NCBI GenBank assembly: GCA_038373865.1
Contig: JAXGGA010003393.1
Span: 39,535 to 103,534 of the forward strand
DNA from: Uloborus plumipes
Lineage: Eukaryota; Arthropoda; Arachnida; Araneae; Uloboridae
Reading direction: 5' to 3'
Length of the DNA: 64,000 bases
Below the pieces are notes generated by a model, which was not told where the DNA came from, did no database searches, and saw only the letters and a program-made list of their open reading frames with translations. The number at the start of each line of letters is the position of its first letter. The stretch's first letter is position 1. Made by a program: the position numbers and the translations under genes. Of the stretch, positions 22,942-34,560 are shown in pieces.

Positions 22942-23110
22942 GCAGCAGATATGTGACAAAAAATAGTGGAATTGTGCCTTTAATGATAGAAGCAAATAAC
23001 TTGGGGTGCACATACTATATATATTAACGAGTAATTCTGGATACGCGGCCATCTGAGATTTCGAATATTTCAGTAATGGCGGACGTTCGAAATTCCGGCC
23101 TCTGAGTAAC
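22942..23110 (-). repeat. Dispersed repeat C, copy 1
   Basis: The reverse complement of part of the tandem units at 26714-27535: GCAGATATGTGAC, GGAATTGTGCCTTTAATGAT, AATTCTGGATACGCGGCCAT and TCTGAGATTTCG recur there. A further same-orientation copy is at 25281-25460. Confidence 0.6.
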
Positions 23111-23307
23111 GTATTATATACTTCTTTGTTTCGTTATTCACAATGTTAATAAGAGTACGTTGCGAAAAAAATCACGGAATTTAATACCCTTCTATATTAA
23201 AGTTCTATTGCATTATTTTTTTTCTAACGAATTTTAACTTTAACCGCTAGGGGCGTTTCATAGTTCTTTTTTTATCGCCCAAAAATGCGCAGCTGGGCAA
23301 TTCCACG

Positions 23308-24927
23308 GTAACTTACGTTACATTTCGACCAACTCTTATGCATTTAGTACCTCAGTACAGACAAATTTTGTTGTACAAATCTTGTATGAAAGCATTTTTT
23401 GAAAATGACAGTTGAAAGCAAAATTAAAATGCAAAAATATTCGATGCATTTAAATTTTACAAAATCTAGCAGTCAAAGATAAGGCAGTAACTTGCGTTAC
23501 ACAAAAAGGGAATGACATAATATGAAAATTGGTTCTGAGGCAAATTTCTGCTCTATTACAGCTGTTTTATTGTTTGAAGCATAATTTATCAGTTCCTTAT
23601 AATGCTTAGGAATATATTTTCATTAATTTAAAAATTTATTTCAAAAATTGAAAATTATGGGAATTTTTAACTGGGTAACTTATGTTACAATAACTTACAT
23701 TACAAAATTTACTTACAAGCATATCTTTATTACAAAAATTAATGAATGAAAATTACAGCTTAGTTTAGATCGAAACATTGAAAATTAACAATTATGAATT
23801 AAATTTACAGAAATTTAATATCAAACTCAATGAAAAATCAAAAATATTACATAACATAAGACTTAAATCTATACTGGCTGCTGCTATTAACAAGTTCAGG
23901 TAATTCAATTTTTCAAATCATTCTTTCTTTCTTATTATAAATTTCATCTGTCGTTACTGGCCATTTCTAATTGGTTCCAACAGCAGCCATTACTTATATT
24001 TTAAACTCGTTTTCTTCAATAATCGTCACAACTCAAGGATACATTGTATTTTCGTACTTTACTACACACCATTCACCAGCTTTTATCTCTGTTTTTTCTT
24101 CTTGTTCCTTAAAATACTTAACTAAACAAAACCCCTTAGTTTGTTAATTTCTAGTTCTTAAATGGTCATTGTCAATGTGCGGATCTTCAGAAAGTATTTT
24201 TGATAAATTTTGCTTTTTCTAACATATTTCAATACCATAAAGAGGGACTTATATTTAAAAATCTGTAATATCCACATGACTTTTCTCATACCCCTTCTAC
24301 AGCGCATCTTTTCTGCAGAGTTTAGTGGCATTTTAATGCAGAATAAAATGTATTTCACCTGTAAGAGATAAAATATTTTCGTATTTGTTACTTCTAAAAC
24401 ATATTTGATAATTTTAAATCATAACAGAAGTCATTTTTGAATAATTTATAGTACATTACTCCTAAATATTCTGAATGCAGTGATATTGTTTAGAGAGAAT
24501 TAATATCTCAAAAGCCAAAAAGAAACATATAATTTATAATTGAGGTGTATTGTAATCTTATTAACAAATAGAGACATTTTAAGAAATATGATTAATTTAA
24601 ATTAAGTAAATACAGTACAAATTCAAAAGAATTCTTGAATAAATTACTCCTACTTACCTCATAGGTTTATTTCACAATTTACTTTCTTTATAAATACAAG
24701 TATTTAAGTTCTACTTGGGTAACTTACATTACCTGCATATGTTGGTAACTTAAGTTACACGTTTTGATTGTAGCACAAAAAATTAAATAGACAATATTTA
24801 AAAAAAAACTTTAACTATTTGCTTAACACACACTTATAAGATAGAAAATATAGCATTGTTAACATTGCATTGCCCTTTGTTTATGCACATCAGGAACTTT
24901 AACATGTTTTTGGTAACTTATGTTACA
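23308..24927 (+). repeat. Seven copies of a GTAAC-TTNN-GTTAC motif in 1.6 kb
   Basis: GTAACTTAYGTTACA-like 14-15 mers, themselves near-palindromes, occur at 23308, 23487, 23675, 23690 (ATAAC variant), 24719, 24745 and 24913. Sequence between them is unrelated AT-rich DNA. The first follows CAGCTGGGCAATTCCACG. The layout resembles the motif-bearing TIR elements at 18691 and 28939, so this is probably another non-autonomous DNA element, but I could not define its ends. Confidence 0.55.
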
Positions 24928-25280
24928 TAGAACAGTGCATTTTTGAAGTTAACATAAATCACTTAATTTACGTGAAAACACTCGTTTAGCAATTTACAAT
25001 ATTGAATTAAAGTGTAATAATCAATATTCTTCCTTTAAAACAGTTATCTAAAGAAAAAAATTGAAACTTACCAACGTTGAAAGATTGACCATTTGCTTTG
25101 CCAAAAGTTAAATATTCCATTTTCAACTTCAAAGTGTTGCCAAAACTAAATATACTACATTCTTGACAAAAAATTAGTATAAATAATAAACTTCTAACAT
25201 TTTTAAACCGAAAAATATGTAAAACAGACGCATTGCTGTAATTTGATTTTTCCAACGCTTTTCCACACTTCCATGGAATT

Positions 25281-25460
25281 GCCCAGCAGATATATGACCA
25301 AATTGATGGAATTGTGCCTTGAATAGTAGTTGCTTACAAATTTGGGTACAGGTATTAAATATATAATGTGGTAATTCTGGATATTCAACCATGTAAGTTT
25401 TTGCATATTACATTACATTACACCCCAGATTCCTATATTTCAGTAATGACGGACATTCAA
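25281..25460 (-). repeat. Dispersed repeat C, copy 2
   Basis: GCAGATATATGACC, GGAATTGTGCCTT, GGTAATTCTGGATA and TATTTCAGTAATGACGGAC match 22942-23110 in the same order. It is more diverged, with a short insertion rich in CATTA. Confidence 0.5.
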
Positions 25461-26258
25461 AGTTGCTGCTCCTGAATATGTCTTTTTTCTCTTTTGTTTT
25501 TAACATCCGGGGAAACAAGGAAGGGGGTTATAAGTTTGACGTGTCTGTCGATCTGTGCATCTGTTGACGTTTGTACCTGTGTATGTGTCTGTGGCACTCT
25601 AGCGCTTAAACGGATGGACCGATTAAAAAAAAAAAATTCGAAAGGTGAGTCTGTCGAGAATGTGCTTATCTAGGTCACGTCTTCGGAAAACCTTAACTAA
25701 CGAAGATATTAACTAAAAACTTTTAAATTGTTTTTTGCGATTTTTAAAGTGAAAGCATACTTGAAAATTTAAAAGAATAGTTCCAAAAAAAAAAAAAGAG
25801 AAAAACTTTCTGCTTTTGATGGAATTTGTTTTTAACTTCCATGTCATAAAGAACTCGAAATATAACGCTTTTTAGCAAATGTGGCTAAGCTTTAAGTTTA
25901 CAAGATTGGAAACCGATGTCATTGTTTGCCGGCAAGGAAAGAAAATGATTTATATGTTGTCAGTTGCAATTTGTTAACAATTAAAATACTTAATTGATTT
26001 TAGCATAAGGATCTTAAAATAAGTTCCAATTTTAACTCATTTTTCTGCTTTTACGACTACAAAATTTTACTAGTAAAGGTTACATTTCCTTATCTAAGTT
26101 TACCATGTCCTCTCGAAAGGAATTAAATATGTTTAAATTTAAATGGCTTTTTGACCAGTGAAGTTCGTTTCAATATGAGGTCGGCAATCAGAGTGACACT
26201 GTGTCTTCTTTTTTTCTTTAAATGATTCATTAATTTCTTGAATATTTAAATAAATTTG
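25461..26258. other. Degraded repeat-like DNA
   Basis: Around 25560-25700 the text GTGGCACTCTAGCGCTTAAA and GGATGGACCGATT, followed by an A run, resembles the 5' region of common arthropod non-autonomous repeats. No ends or coding sequence could be set. The rest is AT-rich without features. Confidence 0.3.
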
Positions 26259-26437
26259 CAGTCGAACCTCGTTAAAACGAACATAGATGGACCTTTAAAA
26301 TTAATTCGTCTTAAGCGCATTTCATTTAATCCAAAAAACAATAAATAACGTATGTGTAGTTAAAATAGGACTGGGATCGGCAGTTCGTCTTAGACGTAAT
26401 TCATTTTAAGCGTGTTCGAATTGACGAGGTTCGACTG
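26259..26437. mobile_element. Tigger/pogo-like MITE, 179 bp
   Basis: Termini CAGTCGAACCTCGTTAAAAC and the imperfect complement ending GAGGTTCGACTG. The right flank is TA (26438-26439) and the left TG. CAGT...ACCTC ends with TA targets are typical of pogo/Tigger elements. It is non-coding. Confidence 0.7.
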
Positions 26438-26713
26438 TATTGTAATTAAACTCTAATATATATAATTACGAGGAGCACACTCTTTATGCATGAAACAACA
26501 ATACCTCTTAAACAGTTGTCATTTAAAATGATTTAAAAAGGTTTGAAGGAACTCTAAATATATTCAGAGGAAGCTTTGGATTTCAATATCCTCTCTCTTT
26601 TGGATATCAGTTCTCTGGTTGTGAACAGAAACCTCCCCCCTCCCTCAAAACGTTTACTCAATCTCCCAGTCTCTTCAAAATGTTAAATTCAATAAATTTT
26701 TACTTCACTACTT

Positions 26714-27535
26714 ATACAATACAGCTTATTGAAGATATAAAGACATTTGCATATATGATTAAACAAGGAAATCAACTAAAAATGTCCAAATTTGGAGACA
26801 GGGAAATTTTGAGCAGCTGTATCGCAAAAACTATTATAGCTAACAAGTCCATTTTGGTATCAACTTGTAGCAAATTAAATGTAGTTTAAATATGTATAAT
26901 ATGATATTTGTCAAAAACGTGCTCTTTCATGGTCAAAATGGGGAAAATTCGAAAAAAGTACGAAAATTTAGCAGTTTGACGGCTGCCATTACTCCAATAG
27001 ACGAAATCTCAGATGGCCGCGTATCCAAAATTAAATCTCTTGATGTGTATTACACGTGTGCCAAGTTTTATGTTTCTATCATTAAAGGCACAATTTGGTC
27101 ACATATCTGCTGTACTATAATACAGGTTATTGAAGATATCTAGACATTTGCATATATGATACAACAAGGAAATCAACAAAAAATGTAAAATTTGGAGAAT
27201 TTGTGAAACTTTGAGAAGCTGTATCTCAAAAACTATTATAGCTAGCTAGTCCATTTTGGTATCAACTTGTAGCAAATTTAATGTAGTTTAAATGTGTAAT
27301 GCATGATGTTTGTCAAAAACGTACTTTTTCATGGTCAAAATGGAGAAAATTCGAAAAAAGAACGAAAATTTAGCAGTTTGACGGCTGCCATTACTCCAAT
27401 AGACGAAATCTCAGATGGCCGCGTATCCAGAATTAAATCTTTTGATGTGTATTATACGTGTGCCAAGTTTCATGTTTCTATCATTAAAGGCACAATTCGG
27501 TCATATATCTGCTGTACTATCATATTAAATATAAT
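26714..27535 (+). repeat. ~400-bp tandem duplication (dispersed repeat C)
   Basis: Two units with about 401-bp period (about 26714-27114 and 27115-27535) are roughly 90% alike. Shared blocks include TTATTGAAGATAT, CATTTGCATATATGAT, CCATTTTGGTATCAACTTG, CAGTTTGACGGCTGCCATT and GGCACAATT. Each contains an open frame (83 codons at 26892-27143, 78 at 27303-27539) with the same predicted text. Differences mix silent and replacement changes, and no domain is recognisable, so I treat these as repeat DNA rather than genes. Confidence 0.75.
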
Positions 27536-27871
27536 TTAAAAAAGTGTTAACTACGTTCACTTTTTTGCTTTCAAGCCATGACAAAGTTTTTCCTGTTAAC
27601 AGACATTTCATCCAAAGAGTTCAAACTTTTCGGTCCTTCTCAATTGTTTGACCACGATGAGAGAGAAAGGTTGACATCCTGTATACATGAGAAAAAAGGA
27701 CACATCTATCAGCTTTTAGAGATGCTAGCTTTTCCAGATGTGTGCTAGCCCTCTAATTAAGCAAAACAACACATCAGCAACACTTTTAATTTTTCACTCT
27801 CAGTCAGACTTGTCCTGGCTGGGAGTTTGCCAATTGCTTAGCATCCGCGCAGGCAGTATTTATTTATTTAA

Positions 27872-28382
27872 TCCATTAATGCCATTCGTCCCTTTTCAGG
27901 GACGGTTCAAAAGAGGGATGTGAATCTAACAAAATAAATTTCAACCAAATAATAGTATTCAATTAGTACCTTGGTATTGTTTCAATTCGTTGTTAACAGA
28001 TAGCAGTACATAATCGTGGTAAAGTGTGTTCTGTAGCAGTTTTAATATGATCTTTATCAAAAATTGTATCGTTCACAATCTCAAGAAAAGAAGCCAAGTT
28101 TTCAAAGTTATTCCCAGCTTCCCAGTTTATGTTCATTGCTGATTTTATTTCTTCCTATAAAATGTCTTTTCAAGTATTATATCATAGGCAGAAAAACATT
28201 TCAGTAAAAAAAGTTTGTACCCTCTGGGGTCTATCGTAACTTTTAAGGGACGATTTTTCTTTCCTTAGTAAAAAAAATATATTTTTTACATGATATTTTT
28301 TTATTATTTTTCCTGTTCATTAAACATTGTTTGTAACCAGCATACAAAATATCTTCGGAGAAAAATGTCAGGCATTAATGGG
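27872..28382. mobile_element. TTAA-type MITE with paired hairpins
   Basis: It starts after TTAA (27868-27871) with TCCATTAATGCC and ends GGCATTAATGG followed by TTAG, so the termini are inverted repeats. A palindrome CGTCCCTTTTCAGGGACG (27887-27904) lies near the left end. A decayed version (CGTAACTTTTAAGGGACG, 28235-28252) lies near the right end. It is non-coding and fits the piggyBac-type group of this window. Confidence 0.6.
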
Positions 28383-28938
28383 TTAGTATTCATTTCATAT
28401 AAAAGAATATTCCAAATCCGTAAATGAATTCAATCATGTTTTGTTCTGATAATTTTTGAGCTAATAATTCTTTTGAATGCTTTAATTGTAAAATTTTGAT
28501 TTTACAGAAACTGAACACATGTGAAAAAATTTAAGTTTAAAGTATTGGTATTAATCACCGAGATCAAAATTTTTAACAACTCGTATTGCTAAACTCTCAA
28601 AACGTAGTCACAAAACTGGGAAGAACCAAAAGCTCTAAGCAATGAGTCGTTCTGCATTCCTTTGGATACCTCACAAGTCAACATCTCTTCGCTTTTCTAC
28701 TCATTTTTAGCATTCGCTTTTGTGATTTCTTTTGAATTCAGGGAAATTCATAGGAACGCATTTTCCATATTTTTATTTTGCGAAGCAAAAAATATGTTAT
28801 GTACGTGTTTTTTCAGTTTACATAGAAATACATAGTAACGTTTCATTCCCAATTGTTTGTTTGGTTTTTTAGAAAGATAGTGTATTCTTGTGGCTTCGAA
28901 TGATCAATACATGTTTCTTAAACACAAAACGTGTATTA

Positions 28939-30562
28939 GAGCCAATATTTAGAAAAGTGCCAATTTGAAGTTGGAGTTTTCTGAAAAAAAAATTTTTTTA
29001 CAGAAAAAAACTAATATTGGATTTTAAGTCTAAATTGGGTCTAAATGCAAGAGAAAAAAGGGGGGAGGTCAAGGAAGTTATTTACCCCCTCCTTAGATTA
29101 CTCACTTTTAAGCCGTTACAGATCTGATGAATGTTACAGATCTGATGTTAATATGAGTTACATATTTGAGTTTATGCTTTCAGTCTTCGTTAACATCTCT
29201 AAATATGATATCATTTCCTTGCATTTTTAACATAGAATTAAGATAATTATATTAAAATATATATATTAGGCTAAAAAATCAAATTTCATTATAAAAAAGC
29301 ATTTCTTGGAAATAAAAAAGAGCGATAAGGTTTTTACATAAAATAAATTATGAGATTACCAAATCCAAGCTAATAAAACATTTGTTTTGTTTTAAAACAA
29401 CACACAACTTCAACTTTTTCAACACACAACTCTGCTGCTTGCTTTTCTTTAATTAGTTGCAGGAAATTTAATTTCTTGATCAGAAATTCAAATTTAGCAT
29501 GATAGTTATTATCTAGTTATTTAGCGAAGTTATAGGAAATTGAAGCACCAAAAAAATAAATAAATAAATAAATAAATTAAAATAATAATAATTAATTAAC
29601 TAAATTTCTGCAGTGTCAATTTTTATTATTTTACTAACTTCTATTGTTAGGTCATACAAACCACAAATGAAGCAATTGTACTAAAACTCATTGCTTTTCA
29701 TTTTTTAAGAACAAAAATGTTCAATATATATGGCTAAAGTATGATTTTTGCTTTTTATAATTCTGAAACGTGTGAGCTAGTTCTGTAACATATTTGCTGT
29801 TTTTCAATGTTACCGCTCTGACTGTTACCGATCTGACAAACTGACAAAGTTTTTTTTTTATTTCCGAGTCGATCGCACTAAACCAAAATCAAACACGTGG
29901 TTTTTTCACTTGTAACAAAGGACTATACTTATATATAAAATAATTTTTAAAATAATAAAAACTGCGCATTTTAGAGCGTGTTACCGATCTGATGACTCAA
30001 ATGACACACATTTTAAAAAATCACTTTAAAAAATCTTACCTACGATTTTAGATGCAGAAATGCAAATTTTTAATTACGATTCGATAAAACTTTCCACCAG
30101 GTACTCAGTATCACGTGGTATAGGTGCAGGAAATGATTTTGGGAGCCTAAACATAGATCGGAAGTTATTGTTACCTCTCTGACGGCGGAACTTGGGACAC
30201 GCTTATTTCGCATCAGCTAGAAAATCAGAAATCGATTAAAACAAAAATGAAGCAAAATATTAACAAAAGGATAAAAATAGAATCGTTTTTTGTGCAAGTG
30301 CATTTTTTTGGGAAGCTAGAAAGTGCGCATGACCTGTTTGCATGCTAAGCTTTGCTACTTGGGACACGTTACCGATCTGATTTTTGATGTATAAACACAA
30401 TATTTTCTGATGAAAAAAATTTTTTTTTTTTCTGATGTTATTGGATGAAATGAAAGAGAAACTTATCTTCTTTCTGGGGAAAATTATTTTTTTAACTAGT
30501 TATTGAAATACTGGTGAAAATTCACTTGGGACTCAAATTGGCACTTTTCTAAATATTAGCTC
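28939..30562 (+). mobile_element. Motif-bearing TIR element, subfamily 2
   Basis: A 1624-bp element. Left end GAGCCAATATTTAGAAAAGT, right end its near-perfect complement, with an ATTA duplication at 28935-28938 and 30563-30566. The terminal core AAAAGTGCCAA(T/C)TTGA is shared with the 18691 element. Seven copies of GTTACCGATCTGACA-like motifs lie at 29115, 29133, 29809, 29824, 29980, 30170 and 30368, two of them as close pairs. There is no transposase. A G-rich stretch and TTTACCCCCT (near 29080) sit at the same relative place as TTTACCCCTA in copy 18691. Confidence 0.8.
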
Positions 30563-30566
30563 ATTA

Positions 30567-31562
30567 GTGAATTTACTTTTACAGAAATTTCCCTAAAGTC
30601 TTAATGGGTCATTGCATTTTATTGTATTTGACGGTGCGGTAAATTTCAAGTTAATAGTTTGTGCATTTCTACATTTGAAGCTAAAGGTTAGATCTCGATA
30701 GTTGGCATTGACGAGGTTTCAGTAAATGTTTGATTAACCAGAAGTTGAAACTTCGTGTTGATAAATTTGCGGGCGTAAATAGTCAGTAATTGCGACATAA
30801 AATTGCAACTGCTAAATTTAAATGCCAATGGTCTTTTTTCTTTCATATTGCTACATTAGTTGGGACAAACCTAACTAGGAGAAAAGTCCATAGCGCAGTA
30901 ACTATGACAATCATCAAGGGAAAAGTGCAGAGAGTAGGAAATTTATTCTTTGAGGCATATTTTTAAAATGGCAACAAAAACTTGCAGACCAAAAGCTTGT
31001 AGATATATTTGCTAAGTGGTACCCAATTTATAACAAAGGTTTTGTTTGTATTACAGTTTTCATTAATTAGATGCAAATAATGTAAAAGATTATTTTTAAA
31101 ACATTGGAATATATTGAAAAGGAAAGAGGTACAACTAGACTCCTCATCGATTCTACACACGAAATTCTGTTGTCTAATGTCCACATTTTCTTGGGCTTGC
31201 GTGGCAGAGCCGAAAAAACTACTTTGGGAGTAAATAAATGAAAATTAAATTCAAATATTAACTAAAACATTTAACAATTACAATCCCTTCTTTATTTTGT
31301 AAAATAGAACAAGAGGAATTTTCCCGATTCCGTTCTAAAATAAAACAAAATGATTAACTGAGCTAGAAAATAGTCATCTTTGAATAGTGCATTTTCTTTT
31401 CTTTATTTTACTTTATTTATTCCTTAGTATTTTTATTATTTTACTAGTTGTTATTTTAATATTAGTATTATGTTTTTAGCCATGTTGTAATGGAAAAATA
31501 AAGAAAAATAAAAAGAAGTTTTAATACCAGTGTGTAGGACACATTAAGAGCAAGAATCTGAG
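30567..31562. other. Unannotated DNA
   Basis: No supported feature. The minus open frame 30963-31184 (73 codons) has two cysteines and no recognised domain; I leave it uncalled. Confidence 0.3.
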
Positions 31563-32691
31563 AGAATGTTTTGTTCTAAAGCTGAGTTGTTTAGTTTTTA
31601 TGGACCCCTAAAGGTGAAGGTGCGGCACCAAAAATTTAGTGGATTTTCAAGACATGGAAGTTGCTGTGAGCCAAAACTTTTACCAGGAACTATTAAACTC
31701 CATTTTTTTTTTGTATATGGAATATAGAAGGTTGAAACTTTACAAAATGAATGTTAAATTTGTTGTAAGCTGTTGCCGAAAGGTCAGTGAAGGCCCTCAA
31801 AACAAGGCATTTTTCACGTTTTTTAGCGTTTATGAGGTCCAAAATCAACTTGTACATTTCAGTTGCCACGGCAAAAGTAGTGTTGTTTGAAAGACCAGTG
31901 TAAGGACTTTAAAATAATGTATAAATAATCGAGGAAAGTTCAACGTGTTTTTAGTTGCGTAAGGCCGAAATATGAAAAATGTCATATTTTACCAATATTC
32001 AAACGGTCATAACTTCCTCTGCCACCAACATATTGAAATATTTTTTTGCCGATGTCATACTCTATTCCTTGTGTTAACGAAACAGTTGAGTCCTTTGAGG
32101 CGAAATGCTTAAATTTTTTTTACAAAAAATGCACAGGAAAAAATACATTTTTTGTAAAAAATTTTTTTCAACATTTCGCCAGTGACATTGGCAAAAAAAA
32201 ATTTCAATATGTTGTTGGCAGAAGAAGTTGTGACCGATTGAATATCGGTAAAATATGACATTTTTCTTATTTCGGCCTTACGCAACTAAAAGCACGCTGA
32301 ACTTTCCTCGGTTATTTATACATTATTTTAAAATGCTTACACTGGTCTTTCAAACGAGACTACTTTTGTCGTGGCAACCGAAATGTACATTGTACAAGCT
32401 GTTTTTGGACCTCAAAAATACTGAAAAACATCAAAAAGGCTTTTTTTTTAGGCCCTTCACTGAGCTTACGGCAACAACTTACCTCAAATTTAACAATCAT
32501 TTTGTAAAGTTTGAACCTTCTGTATTCCATATACAAAAAGAAAACAACAAACAAAGGTCAACAGTTCCTGGTAAGAGTTTTGGCTCACAGCAACTTCCAT
32601 GTCTTGAAAATCTGCTTAATTTCTTAAGCCGCATCTTCACCTTTAGGGATCCATAAAAATTAAACAACTCAACTTTAGAACAAAACATTCT
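31563..32691. mobile_element. 1.13-kb inverted repeat (foldback)
   Basis: Arms of about 569 bp (31563-32131) and 545 bp (32147-32691) are reverse complements at roughly 85-90%, with a ~15-bp loop. The left arm has an extra ~40-50 bp segment near 32060-32100. The outermost pair is AGAATGTTTTGTTCTAAAG and its complement. No target duplication is visible. The 133-codon (32255-32656) and smaller frames inside are mirror artefacts of one another. A transcript through it would fold into a very long hairpin. Confidence 0.85.
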
Positions 32692-33029
32692 GGATTTGGT
32701 CTTTCAATAAGATAATTAACATTTGGTAATTTTTTGGAAAAAATCTGAGACGTCATGAATCACAGGCAGCATTATACAGTTTCGATCATCTCCGGTACAC
32801 TGTGTCACGCATGGAAACAAAATAATATTTTAAATAAAAAAATTCGTCTTTTTTTTTGCAAAAAGTAAGTTTTTTTCAGCAAAACATTATGATCGAACTT
32901 TTCTTTTTTTTGACGAACGGGGTAAATACTGCGTAGTTAGTCTTTATCTTATCTTTGATTTCATCAAACACGGGCTGATGTAAACGTGTGCTCAATTGTA
33001 TGTCAAAGCTAAAAACCAAGTATTGCCTA

Positions 33030-33740
33030 CACTATAAAAAATGATGCTGTTTTACAGTATAATACAGCTGCTTGCATAGTAATAAACTAAAAATTGCCAA
33101 TTTTACAGTAACAAACTAAAACTGCTAATTTTACAGTTTATTACCGTGTATTTTAGTTATAAACTGGAACCTCTGCTGCCATTATTGTACTTTTGTTTTC
33201 ACAGTATAATGCAGCTAAATTTTAGGGCAATAAGTTGTAAAATTTCTAACTTTATTGTGAGAAACTGTAAAATTGCTACTTTATTACTGTGCATTTTAGT
33301 TTTAAATTGAAACCTCGGCTGCCAGTATTATGCTGTAACAACAGCAGTTCATTTTTTGCGGTGTAGGCCCAGTATTATGCTGTAACAACAACAGTTAATT
33401 TTTTGCAGTGTAGGCCCAGTATTATGCTGTAACAACAACAGTTAATTTTTTGCAGTGTAGGCCCAGTATTATGCTGTAACAACAACAGTTAATTTTTCGC
33501 AGTGTAGGCCCAGTATTATGCTGTAACAACAACAGTTAATTTTTTGCAGTGTAGGCCCAGTATTATGCTGTAACAACAACAGTTAATTTTTTGCAGTGTA
33601 AGCCCAGTATTATGCTGTAACAACAACAGTTAATTTTTTGCAGTGTAGGCCCAGTATTATGCTGTAACAACAACAGTTAATTTTTTGCAGTGTAGGCCCA
33701 GTATTATGCTGTAACAACAACAGTTCATTTTTTTGCAGTG
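33030..33740. mobile_element. TA-flanked MITE with amplified right end
   Basis: The left terminus CACTATAAAAAATGATGCTG and right terminus (complement CACTGCAAAAAAATGAACTG) are inverted repeats. TA flanks both (33028-33029, 33741-33742). The inner left half contains further decayed copies of TTACAG/ACTGTAAAA text. The right end is multiplied into the 47-bp tandem array at 33323-33740. It is non-coding. Confidence 0.65.
33323..33740 (+). repeat. 47-bp tandem array, nine units
   Basis: Units start CAGTATTATGCTGTAACAAC at 33323, 33370, 33417, 33464, 33511, 33558, 33605, 33652 and 33699. They are almost identical. The first has AGCAG for ACAAC and the seventh has a TAAGCCC variant at its left edge. 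Each unit ends in TTTTTTGCAGTG, the outward terminus of the surrounding MITE, followed by TAGGCC, so the element's own end is the repeating unit. There are no variable spacers. Confidence 0.9.
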
Positions 33741-33742
33741 TA

Positions 33743-34558
33743 GGCCAACACGAAACTGCACCAATGTTTTTTCATAGTACAGTCACCCTCATAAAAAAAA
33801 AACATCTTGCGAACATTTATCCGGCACTCTTTTAGTCACCCACCTTTAATAGCAGGAAATAAATCCGTAATTCCCAATATTTGTTTTATAACGCATCGAC
33901 TTTTAGAGCATTCCAAGTCGTTAGGATTTAATTTAGCGGGCAGTCTACTCCATTACATCCTAAATAACATCGATTCCGTGCGATCTCTGCGTTCCTTTGT
34001 ACACAACTTCCGAAATGGTTTTCGTTTTGTTTCTTGATAAGGACCCAGAGTTGGAAACCCCTTTATCGGATGACTGTGGAATCAATATTCCATTAAGAGG
34101 CATTTGCATACGTTCGTCGCCATGGAAACGCAGCATGCTTATTTGAGTTGCATTAATTCTGAAAGTTCTTCTCGAATTAAACATTTGTTTTGTTCGTCAC
34201 AAACAAGTATTTTGTTTCAAATGGAAAGGCGGGATGTGTTTAAACAGCTCTTTAAAAGAGATACATTTTAAATGCTGCGTAAGGGCCGGGATTAAGTTGC
34301 GAATGGATGTGCTTTTAAAATTTTCAGCCATAAAAGAAGGTAGAGAGGGAATTTTATATGAAGGTGATCTTTCACATATGAGCGGCTGGAAGTGCATAGA
34401 AAAGTAAACAGTTTTTAAATATTTATTTTTAACGAAACACATTGCCATAAGTTTTTGAATTAACAGAAATTTTTGCTTACAACTCAGATTCTTTATAAGT
34501 CTTTATAATTTTGAATTTTGATCATTGGTGCATTTTTTTTTTTTTTTTTGCAATGAGA
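33743..34558. other. Unannotated DNA
   Basis: No gene recognised. Open frames on both strands (33807-34037, 34197-34448) have no domain. 33880-34200 has less homopolymer content and may be host single-copy sequence. Confidence 0.3.
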
Positions 34559-34560
34559 TA

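Noticed and set aside
30963..31184. 73-codon minus frame with Cys residues
   Set aside because: No recognisable domain; too short to call as a transposase fragment.
32255..32656. 133-codon open frame, longest in the window
   Set aside because: Lies in one arm of the 1.13-kb inverted repeat; the mirror arm carries a broken version and no domain is recognisable.
33323..33740. CRISPR-like regular array
   Set aside because: Units are contiguous 47-mers without variable spacers, in a eukaryotic repeat context; it is a tandem repeat of a MITE end.
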